From positions 69,499,389 through 69,563,388 of the forward strand of contig CM069435.1 in the NCBI GenBank assembly GCA_035610365.1: DNA of 64,000 nucleotides, read 5' to 3'. Under the pieces are notes generated by a model. That model was not told where the DNA came from. It ran no database searches and was given only the letters and a program-made list of their open reading frames with translations. Shown one piece after another: positions 55,672-64,000 of the stretch (position 1 is the stretch's first letter; each line of letters opens with the position of its first letter). Origin of the DNA: Aquatica leii. Taxonomy: Eukaryota > Arthropoda > Insecta > Coleoptera > Lampyridae. The translations under genes were made by a program, and so were the position numbers.

Positions 55672-57789
55672 TTAACCCTGCCATTGTGAATCGAACCCAG
55701 CGGCACCGTCAGAATCCGAGTCTTGCAATGAATTTCGATGTACTAAATTACGTTGCATTTGACGAGGTGTTCCAGGTGTACTGCTAACTCCAGAATACTC
55801 CAACGATTTTTTAGATTTCCTTTTTCCAGGATACCCTTTTGGTGCTGGCATTAAATTATCCTACAACCAAAAATAAAAGTTCAACTATTTAAAACATTTG
55901 AAAATAAACAATTGGTACAATTTTACTACTTTGATTAACTAAAATTTAAAAAAATGATACAAATTTAAAATTAGCACCAATAATTCTAATAATTAAATAA
56001 TGTAAATTATTTAATTAAAAAAAATATGCGCGAAAACAAAATAAATGAAATCTTTACAACCTATTTAAGCATTTAATTTACAATTAATTTTAAAAAATTT
56101 TAAAAATCGTGCATAATATTACGCAGATTATAGTGAGTTATGAATGTAGAATCGAGCAAGAAAAATAATCTCAAAGCTTTAATAATTTTGATACCAGTAA
56201 AATGCAACTGCAGCGATTTTCAGTGTAATGTTACCACATTCTAAACAAACCTGTGATAAATTATCGGCGGAACCCCAACTTTTATAGACTTTTTCTGGTA
56301 AATTATCCGAGGGATTAATTGATGAACCGCCACCAACTCCTAAGAAATTACTAAAAGCTTCCGTCGTTCGTTTAACTCTCACATTCAACGAACCAATTCG
56401 TAAAAATCGTAAATCCTTATCTAATAATTACAAAAAAAATTAGAAACGCTCATTAGAAATTTATGTCCAATAACTTACCAGTCAACTTCTTCCGCGATTT
56501 TATTTCTGCAAACATAATTAAAAATTTTTGATAACGTAATACTTTATTGGTACATGCAAAACAACTCTACAAAATCATGCAGCTATTCTAAATGATAAAA
56601 TAGTAATAGCACCAACACCTAAAAGCTAGTAATAAAATATTCTTTTTACAATATCAATTTATAGCCACCTATTTATTTACAATGTGTATACTATGTAAAT
56701 AATTAACATGCAATAATCTACAGAGATGCTAAACGTGAATTCAAATTGTGTTGAATTTGACAAAAATCAACTTAGAGCCAAGTTCCTGGGTAAGTAAACG
56801 CAATTTGAATTTGACGCAATGTTGCACCATCTAAAACTGACAAACGCTAAAAGCGTGAATGAGTGGAAGGAACATTAGTTGTCAGCACTTCTTGTACCGA
56901 TCTATTCCGCCGTTGAGCGGGGGTGAAGTTTTTGCGAAGGAAGCTTTGATGTTTGAAACTACGAGAATTTTTATCCTGATGTAACGTTTGGTACTCACTG
57001 TATGTATCTTTGTTAGATATTTGTGTTTGCGAAATTTTGTACTGATTAGGCTTCCGTCCACTAAAATCCATAATATTAGGATTTGCATCTAAAATTCGAT
57101 ACTATTATTATAAAAAACAATTAGAATTCACTATACGTACTATAAACTTCAATCAGCAGATTGTAGACTTTATTATGCCCAAATTGAACGGCCATATGCA
57201 GCGGTGTGTAGCCCTAGATAACGGTTAATAAATATTAATTTATACACGCAAGTATGTCAAATAATGATGTTAGTGAACTCAAAACTGCATAAAGACAATG
57301 AAGTACGTTGAAAATATCCAAAATAATTTTAGTACACAACGCTTAAAATGTATGGACATTAATAAGCCTGTTACCGAGGTCTACAAATGTAAATGTCGTA
57401 AACAAGCCGTTATCTGCTATATTAAAGTTAATCTGAGATGTCATATCTATCCATATAAGGAATGCCCGGCATGTGCCGCCACAATGCCCAGATTATCTTG
57501 AAGCCCTTATGATGGCTCCAGCTACCGGACTTACAACTATGTGACTTGGAAAATAAAAAAAATCCTATTCTTTTAACTTCACACGCAAACAAAAAATCAC
57601 GAATTAAAAAAAAATAACTTACCCCGTTCTATAAATCACCAACAAAGACCGAAAAAGAACAAAGAATTAATATTTAGCAACACATTATTTTTTGCATACC
57701 GTTCTAGAATTAACATCAGCTCGGTATTTGCCAGCAAATAATTTAATAATATCTTCATTTCCATGTTTAGCGCCCCAGTGTAAAACAGT
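55672..57789 (-). CDS. sowah: SOWAH-family ankyrin protein, 3' six exons
   Basis: Exons on minus, each with GT/AG: 57789-57700, 57213-57141, 57088-56999, 56505-56479, 56420-56251, 55860-55672 (stop TAA). They total 639 nt and all phases join to 212 residues. The first encodes TVLHWGAKHGNEDIIKLFAG and the second GYTPLHMAVQFGHNKVYNLL, two ankyrin repeats. Then come NPNIMDFSGRKPNQYK, a 27-nt micro-exon (IKSRKKLT), LRFLRIGSLNVRVKRTTEAF and SNFLGVGG, and a serine-rich tail ending GFDSQWQG. The TPLH/VLHW repeats, D-F-S-G-R-K-P and I-G-S-L-N-V-R-V-K-R-T-T are the conserved C-terminal signature of sosondowah/SOWAH proteins, whose molecular role is poorly known. N-terminal exons must lie upstream (above 57789, probably beyond the window). 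The frame is intact and probably functional. Confidence 0.85.
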
Positions 57790-58734
57790 CTGAAATTTAA
57801 TGTTTGCATTAATAAATTCACTGATTTTTATTTAAGTTTCTTTAACATAAACTAAAATTTATAGTTAATAAAATTTTATTTCTCTATTGCTTTGCTTTTA
57901 AACTTTATTATAACTCTGATCATTTTTATAGATATACAATTTATGTAGTTTAAAGGAATGACTTAAGTAGTTTTAGTAATCAAACGACTCGTGGTGTTTT
58001 TAATTGCCACTTTGCTTGTTTAAATTACTTTACAAATTTTTGAAAATTAAAGAAAATATATGACTTCGTTTTAATTCATTATGTTAGTGATACCTAAAAA
58101 CCAATTAACATTAATTTTCGGTTGAATTTAATAATTTCTTTTTCAAACCACGACTTTCTAGTCTTAACATGTGTGATTAATGCTAACGCATACAAAATCG
58201 CCTGTAGTCGCATTAAAAATATAAATCAAGTCCTAAACAAAAATCGTTAATGCCACTGTAAAAATAAGTAAAAACAAATTTTATTCAAATTATTGGAACA
58301 CATATTTAATGGTTTTGTTACTTTCTAACGTTGATGAACCGGAAAAATTCGTATCGATTCTAAAATTTATCCAAATTGTTACCACCTATTTAATTAAAAA
58401 TTCAAATGCAATAAAACATCGAGGTTTACGTCTGATGGCGTCAAATACGTGAAAATGTATCCACTGACGAAAAATGATTTAACAGCATTTTGCATAGTCC
58501 GATGTCCCGTTGTGGTATTTAAAATAAATTCAGAAAATTGCAAAATATTAAACGTTTTTGGAAGTGATTACACGTGACAGAAAAGAGAAGTAATCTAACA
58601 TATAAACCAAAAGTCTTTAAACGCAACAAAAATAAACAAAAAAAAACATTAATGCAAAATTTAAAAAAATGTGTTCGATTCAAAATAACCCAACTTGTCT
58701 CCATTTGCTGCTAATTTGTTTATGGGTAGATTTG
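57790..58734. other. Probable SOWAH intron, no exon found
   Basis: Begins right after the acceptor site (57791-57790) of the first visible SOWAH exon and should be intronic. AT-rich; no further ankyrin-coding exon was recognised on minus between here and the window end. Confidence 0.5.
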
Positions 58735-58960
58735 AAACAAAATTTAAATTACTTCCCGAAAATTTGGCTTAGGTGTCTGGACGACATTTTTGCGGTTATT
58801 GGTTACTAGTGTATGCAGCCCCCAGCGATTTGTTAAAATCTTAAATTCTAAATTTAAAACTATTCAGTTTACCCATGAAATTGTCATTTTTGGACACTTC
58901 AGTGACCAGAAAGGACAATAAATTAAATGTTGACACACGGAGAGAAATATTATGCTGAAT
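58735..58960 (+). pseudogene. Penelope-like RT fragment
   Basis: Plus translation reads FPKIWLRCLDDIFAVIGY (catalytic C-L-D-D in place of Y-V-D-D). After a frameshift it reads NSKFKTIQFTHE, then FLDTSVTRKDNKLNVDT, the F-L-D region that follows the palm in Penelope RTs. About 70 codons survive. It differs from the other PLE pieces in the window. Confidence 0.65.
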
Positions 58961-59410
58961 TTAATCATTACATTTCATATTTAAAGCATTTGCTTTTTTT
59001 CTAAAATTGATTCACATTCAAATAAAATTAAACCTACATGTTCTAAAACTTAAATTAAATTTCTTATTGCAATCCAAACATGTTTTTATTAAATCGTTCA
59101 TAATTATAATGATACAAGTAAAAAATTTTTGTTAAAATTAAGACTACAAATTGATCAAATTCAACTAATTATTATAAGAAATCATATCAGCGATTAAAGT
59201 ACGTAATAAATTACTAAGAAACCACAAGTAGGAATTTCAAGTAAGCATTTATGTTATCACTATTTGTTCCACGCTGGTCTAAAATAAGGTATCAGCAATT
59301 TAATTTACGTTAAGGTTTGCAATATGTGCTAAACTTTTTGCTAAAGCTGTGGCAAAGATAATATACGTGTACCGTGACTCCGACAGTTTTTTGTTTGGAA
59401 CTATACGACA

Positions 59411-59760
59411 TGGATCCATCATTTTATAACAAGTTGCTTGCAGCATATAATCTATAACTCACTACATCAATTAGTGAATTATTGGAAACTATCAAAAACT
59501 TACAAGTAAGTATTGACTCTGATTTTGAATATTGTTCACTGCCGTTATATGTTAGAATTATGTCGCAAAGCTTGCACATTTTTTGGCATGTATGACTTAG
59601 TTTTTTGCAATGAAATGAAATTATCGTGCATTTGCTTTTCTTTTAGAACAAGAAATTGATGTTACATCCCTTGTGTGCCTAACGGAAAATAATTTGGACA
59701 TATTGAAGGAAGGTGAATTTGGGTTGATTGTTAAGTTTAGTAGTTGGAGAACCCTTTGAC
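59411..59760 (+). pseudogene. SAM-domain-like gene fragment, two exons
   Basis: Exon 1 reads MDPSFYNKLLAAYNL, a stop, then LTTSISELLETIKNLQ, and meets a good donor (gtaagta at about 59506). After about 140 bp, ttgcttttcttttag precedes QEIDVTSLVCLTENNLDILK, then EGEFGLIVKFSSW. The I-D-V-x-S-L-x-x-L-T-E-x-x-L-x-x-L pattern with G-x-x-x-x-x-K is SAM-domain-like. Such short SAM proteins occur in insect transposons. The internal stop in exon 1 suggests a pseudogene. Confidence 0.45.
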
Positions 59761-60537
59761 AGAAAAAAATAACTTTCCAAAAGTTACAAGAAGATTATTT
59801 AACTCAGATGGTGTAGATTCGACTAATATTCTAAGTGTTACATACTATTAATGCTGATGCGTGTACATTTTGGTGTCAAGGACAGTATCATTTGGATCGG
59901 TAATATTATCTACCAATAATTATAAATTTTAATGTAGATTAAACCATAAACTGTAGCGATGATAAAAATATAGCACATTTATTTTGAATTTAGCAAATAA
60001 ATACGTTTAAACTATGTGTATATTTACTGAAATCAATCATACCCTGAAGCTGCACAAAAGCAAACATTATGACACTGCGTGCTTAAATTAATACGAAGTG
60101 TTATTACTATTAAACCTATTTATAATAAAACACAACAATCAACAGAGATAAGAAAAAGCAGTACTTGTCATAACTATGGTTCTTCTCTACGATCACATTA
60201 AGCAACTTTTGAATGATAAAAGAAAACAATGTTTTCTTAAATTGATATATTATAAAATCTATACAATTCTTTTTCAAAATATTTGTTGTAATAAAATGAA
60301 AGCTTTATTTAAGCGTACATCGGCATGACTCAAAACCAACAGCCTATTTGCATGAAATATAGCTGTTTTTGCTTTATTACAGTAAACTTTTCTCTCCGTG
60401 CATACACCATACGATTTATAGCAAATACTTTGAACAATAGGTTGCTACATAAACTTGCTGCTTTTCAATTTTTGATTCAACGATTATTGAATGTCCCATT
60501 GTCAAAAGATAATTTTAACAAATAATTAAAGTTGCCA
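59761..60537. other. No gene seen
   Basis: AT-rich DNA with short unrecognised open frames up to the next repeat R copy. Confidence 0.4.
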
Positions 60538-60680
60538 AGTTCTACTTCTTGCTTTGGCTCTCAAGAAAAGACTAGGACCAAGTCTAAAAAGTCTGGGTGT
60601 TTAACTACGACGCAGTCTAAGCCGAAAGTCGCTTATAATCATAAACAAAATAACCGCGGAAGCTTAAGATTTTATACCTC
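60538..60680 (+). repeat. Repeat R, copy joined to a Penelope-like end
   Basis: Matches the right arm of the fold-back (20226-20360): agttctacttcttg, ggctctcaag, ctgggtgttt, ctacgacgc-gtctaagccg, aaagtcgcttataat, aaccgcg. Small differences and a 3-nt insertion (aagtctaaaaagtctggg). Immediately after it the frame continues as Penelope-like sequence. Confidence 0.78.
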
Positions 60681-61173
60681 AGTTATTGCGAAATCTCCAT
60701 TCGTCTTCAATAGGAAAGTCCGAGAAAACATAGAAATCATCAAACACCACAATAACTTCAATCGTAACAACGGTTTTGAACTATCCTCTCTTTGGTTCCC
60801 GACTGTTACTAGTTCATCGAAGACACGCCTTTATTAAACGTAATCCAATCAGAGTCATCCTACTACGAGAATACTTCTTCTATAAATACAAAGATAACTT
60901 CTTCTTAAGTCACTTTTATAGAGTTTACAATCTGACTTGGTTGAAAAGTTGATTACGTAACTCTGTAGTGATTCTTTGTTAGATTATAGTTTACTTCATA
61001 AGTTTTTGATTTCTTTCACGCCCTGACGAAACCCCTTACGAAAGTAGGCAAAACGTTGGCAACTTCGGTTACAGCAACACTGTCGATATCCGGACGACGT
61101 TCTAATCTTAGCATAGACTACAGCCGTGGAAGCTTTCGCGATTAGATCTTATAAATACTATTGAAAAGATATA
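60681..61173 (+). pseudogene. Penelope-like C-terminus and 3' region
   Basis: Plus translation reads VRENIEIIKHHNNFNRNNGF, then ELSSLWFPT, like the last residues of Penelope ORFs (E-A-x-E-I-x-K-x-x-x-N-F-N-R-D-x-G-x-x-L-S-x-x-W). Downstream, ctgacgaaacccc and aaaacgttggc near 61024-61062 sit where the hammerhead-like core lies in the 30-34 kb copies, in a degraded form. The mariner element at 61174 is inserted at its right end. Confidence 0.6.
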
Positions 61174-63123
61174 TAGTGAGATTTTTTTAACTGTGGACAT
61201 AGGGATTTACATGCTAATATTCCGACCTCCTATTTCCTCTTTCAGATTATACTCAGGTTTTAATTTTCAATAATAGTAGGTACAAGTTATTTACTTCGCA
61301 TTGCACACTGGCATGAAAACCGAAAGTTGTGTAGTTTAACTTGGCGTTAAAAGTTTAAAAAAAACCTAAATAAATGAGTCCAAATTAAGTGTGCTAAAAT
61401 AAAAAAATATTTGTCAAAACTAACGGATACCCAAGTTGTTTTCGTTAACTATGGTCATTGACAATGACATTTTATTCACGAATTCTGTCAAACCGTTTGT
61501 TATTGTTGATAGTTGTTTAAAATGTCTCTTTTTACTACTGTAAAACATTGAAATTGCAACAGCATGCATTAACAGTATGTCCGACAGAAACATCGTGTAG
61601 AATTTTGCGTCCGATTTCGACTAAAACTACGGTTCTTAAACTCTGCAATGAATTTTGTGCTACGAGTTGTTTAAATCATGAAAACAAAAGCGGAAAAAAA
61701 ATGCAATGTCGTAACAGAAGATTTAACATTGAATATCTGGTTGGCGGTTGAAAGTGAAGACACTATTACTTTTGCTAGGTTGGCTGACAAATTTCAAAAA
61801 GTAATTGCCGTAAAGTAAAGTAAAAATAAAAAAATTAAGTCCTACAAAATAAAAAATATGTAGAAATTATTGCCAAGAGATTACGTTCCAAGAATTCTGT
61901 GAGCTTTGGAAGGAAAAAATAAACAAAAAACAGAATATTTTAGATAACAATTTATTTTCTGATGAGAGTACCCTTACTCTAAATAGTGCAGTCAACAAAC
62001 AAAACAGAAGCATTTAGGCAAGAAAAATGCGTACAGATTTCAAGAAAGCGATACTCAGTAGCGAGAAAAATCATTTTATAGGAAGGAATTCTAGACAAAA
62101 ACTTAATAGGGCTTTTTGTTATTGAGAGAAATTTGAACCAATACAAATATTTAGTTTTGATCCAAATAGAGGTAGCTCCGCAATTGAATAATCTGAGACC
62201 CAACAGTAAAACCATGTTTCAACAGGATGGAGCGCCACCTCATAAAAATGTCATTGTCAAACAGTTTTTAAATAAAAGTTTACCTGCTAGTTAGATTAGT
62301 TAATATGAACCCTTTCAATAGCCTGCTAGATTGATTTTTTTGATGGAGACATTTAGCATCACAAGTTTACGATCTCGTAAGAGGTCCAACAGAAGCTTAA
62401 GGGAAGCATAGCTAAAGCCTGTAATTACATTACAGCTCAAAATTTGCAAATGGTTGCAAAAAAAATTTCATGATCGGCTGACGTTGCTGAAGGAAAATAC
62501 TTTGAGCAATTTCTTTGATAATTTTCACTACTTGGTTATGTTATTTGTTGTTTTATTAGTTTTTAAGTTTTGTTCTTTGCAATACGCAAATAAAAATTCC
62601 AAGACGTAGGTTTTATTGCAGTTTGAAATCAATTACACGTTTTTAATAAAATGCCACGAGAAATAAAAATCTGCTACAAAACCAATCAGTTCAAGAAATC
62701 ATTAAATTTATTTTTTTATTAATTTGTTTCTCGAACATACAAAAATTCTATTATTTTAAACCTCAAATAATAGGAAGTAATTGACGGCCATTTCTTAGTT
62801 CTCAAATTGTAAGCAACAAGTTTTTTCCGTTATTTAATAGAATCGGAGATAATTTTACATAATTTAAAAAACTCAACATTTGACAAGTAATTATTTCATT
62901 TTAGCCCACTTAATTTGGACTCATTTAATTAGTTTTTTAAGCTTTTAAAGGCAAAATAATTAAACTAAACAAGTTCCCGTGTCAGTGTGCAATGTGCAGT
63001 AGAAGGCTTCTACTATTATTGAAAATTAAAAACAGCGTCTAATCTAAAAGAGAACATAAATTAAAAGAAGGTCTAAATATTAGTATGTAAATCCCTATAA
63101 CCACAATTTAAAAAATCGCACTG
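61174..63123. mobile_element. Tc1/mariner element with about 250-bp TIRs
   Basis: TA on both sides (61172-61173 and 63124-63125). The left end (t)agtgagattttttt and the right end (inverted) cagtgcgattttttaa start inverted repeats that can be followed for about 250 bp: gggatttacatgctaatatt, tttaattttcaataatagta, gcattgcacactg and taaatgagtccaaattaagt recur with gaps and substitutions at 61174-61425 and 62880-63123. A broken transposase lies between. Total length is 1,950 bp. Normal mariner TIRs are about 30 bp, so these are unusually long. Confidence 0.85.
61675..62520 (+). pseudogene. Mariner-like DDE transposase, broken
   Basis: Plus translation reads TEDLTLNIWLAVESEDTITF, then ARLADKFQK (helix-turn-helix region). 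After a deletion, PRDYVPRIL is followed by ESTLTLNSAVNKQNR (first acidic catalytic region) and ILDKNLIGPFVIERNLNQYK. Then LNNLRPNSKTMFQQDGAPPH carries the second catalytic Asp (Q-Q-D-G-A-P-x-H), and FFLWRHLASQVYD-like sequence follows with frameshifts. Several stops. The type is IS630-Tc1-mariner, closest to the long insect transposases with a W-F-Q-Q-D-G-A-P motif. Confidence 0.82.
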
Positions 63124-63149
63124 TATACACCAACAGCAAATAAATGAAC

Positions 63150-63860
63150 TATTGCCAAGTCATATCGCAGTGGAGAAAAGAATTCGGCAAGAAGATTCTT
63201 TGAGATATTTTCTATTGAAAACTGTCATTGATAAAATAATAATTAAAATCAAAAATAAAGAAGGCTATAAAAAGAACAAGAAGATTGCCACAATACGTTA
63301 TGCAGACAATGTCGTACTTTCGTGAGAAAATAAAGAATATTTACAAAGAATTTTATGTAAGCTGAAGTTTAATCAAGCAACAGAAACATTTAATATAACT
63401 ATTCAAGCACAAAAAACTAAATGTATAATAATCTCTTCAAACCACTAAGATGTAAACTCGATGTAAAAGAAAAAATAATTCAGTGGGTATGAAATTCGGC
63501 TATCTTGGGGTTTGAATAAGCAGCGACGAGATTATAGAAATAAATTAAACAGAAAATATATAAGCAACAAGAATAGCAAGCTGCCTGATCAAAACGATCT
63601 GCACAACAAGCACAAAGAGAGAGAAAATCTATATATACCATTGAAATATATAAAGCGACAATAAGACCATATACAAACAATGATATACATATATACTAAC
63701 AACAAGAGATAAATTACCAAAAGACAGAGAAAGTATTAGAAAGCCCAGATAGAAATGGTGCGCAAATCTTAAAAAAAGGAAAAAAATATTAACACTCGTT
63801 TTGACTATCAATCAAAAATCAAACTAACAGATTTAAAGATCTCGTTTCTTCAGATTGTAT
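63150..63860 (+). pseudogene. RTE-like LINE reverse transcriptase fragment
   Basis: Plus translation reads RIRQEDSLRYFLLKTVIDKI, then KEGYKKNKKIATIRYADNVV, then LSXENKEYLQRILCKLKFNQ, with the catalytic Y-A-D-N (normally Y-A-D-D) at about 63300. Downstream, EIYKATIRPYTN (about 63645-63680) is the I-Y-K-x-x-x-R-P landmark after the RT. The Asp-to-Asn change and frameshifts show it is dead. It starts 27 bp to the right of the mariner element. Confidence 0.72.
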
Positions 63861-64000
63861 ATGAAATATGTGTTGTCACTTGAGTTTTCTCAAACCAAAA
63901 AAAAAACTGAAAGACACTGAATATCAGAATTAGTAGTGTCAATCATTTCTATCGCTTCAAACTCATAAACATCACAAAGTTTAGCTCTTAGACAAATATA

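Noticed and set aside
57298..57501. Plus-strand 67-codon frame with cysteines overlapping the SOWAH gene
   Set aside because: It lies in a SOWAH intron on the opposite strand and resembles no known cysteine-rich family.

Overview
This window is AT-rich nuclear DNA from an animal, almost certainly an insect. The evidence is spliced exons with GT/AG introns, a sosondowah-type (SOWAH) ankyrin gene, and the mix of transposons: P-element/THAP9-like, ZMYM1- and ZBED5-like hATs, Penelope-like elements with GIY-YIG endonucleases, an R1-clade LINE, RTE-like LINEs, pogo and Tc1/mariner. A beetle would fit, but that is an inference. I saw no bacterial operons, CRISPR arrays, tRNA genes or viral genes.

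Only one gene looks like an intact host gene: the 3' part of a SOWAH-family ankyrin gene on the minus strand (six exons, 57789 down to 55672). Its exon phases all agree and it has a poly(A) signal. Nearly everything else is layered, decayed mobile DNA.

Layout. 1-9.8 kb: LINE scrap, hairpin repeat family A, a pogo-type transposon with TA duplications, and a shuffled repeat cluster (family B). 10.3-11.9 kb: ZBED5-like hAT remnant containing a MITE. 13.5-17.0 kb: R1-clade LINE on minus. 17.3-19.8 kb: RTE-like LINE on plus. 20.0-20.3 kb: perfect 130-bp fold-back. 22.4-25.1 kb: LINE 5' part and a Penelope-like element (PLE), both minus. 25.6-27.5 kb: hAT and PLE remnants on plus. 28.0-34.1 kb: a P-element-like transposase gene (THAP domain readable across an intron) split by a 4.0-kb insertion of two back-to-back PLE copies, one of which is itself split by a 1,016-bp P-like non-autonomous element. 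37.0-40.6 kb: PLE, LINE, LTR-like and hAT fragments. 40.7-49.4 kb: ZMYM1-like hATs, one carrying a 1,069-bp nested hAT with a perfect 8-bp duplication. 50.5-52.3 kb: a Harbinger-like element with a MADF fragment, a long inverted repeat and an 18S-rRNA-derived, SINE-like insert. 52.4-53.7 kb: a decayed member of an unnamed insect protein family on a mobile element. 55.7-57.8 kb: the SOWAH gene. 58.7-64 kb: PLE pieces, a SAM-like gene fragment, a Tc1/mariner with about 250-bp inverted repeats, and a LINE reverse transcriptase fragment.

Several insertions can be read as a history, because removing the insert plus one target duplication restores the older reading frame (THAP exon at 29.9/33.9 kb; hAT at 42.1/43.2 kb). 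The observations most worth a second look are the three-level nest at 28-34 kb, the 18S-derived SINE-like unit, the unnamed family at 52.4-53.5 kb, and the long-TIR mariner. All family names come from reading translated motifs by eye; no database search was made.
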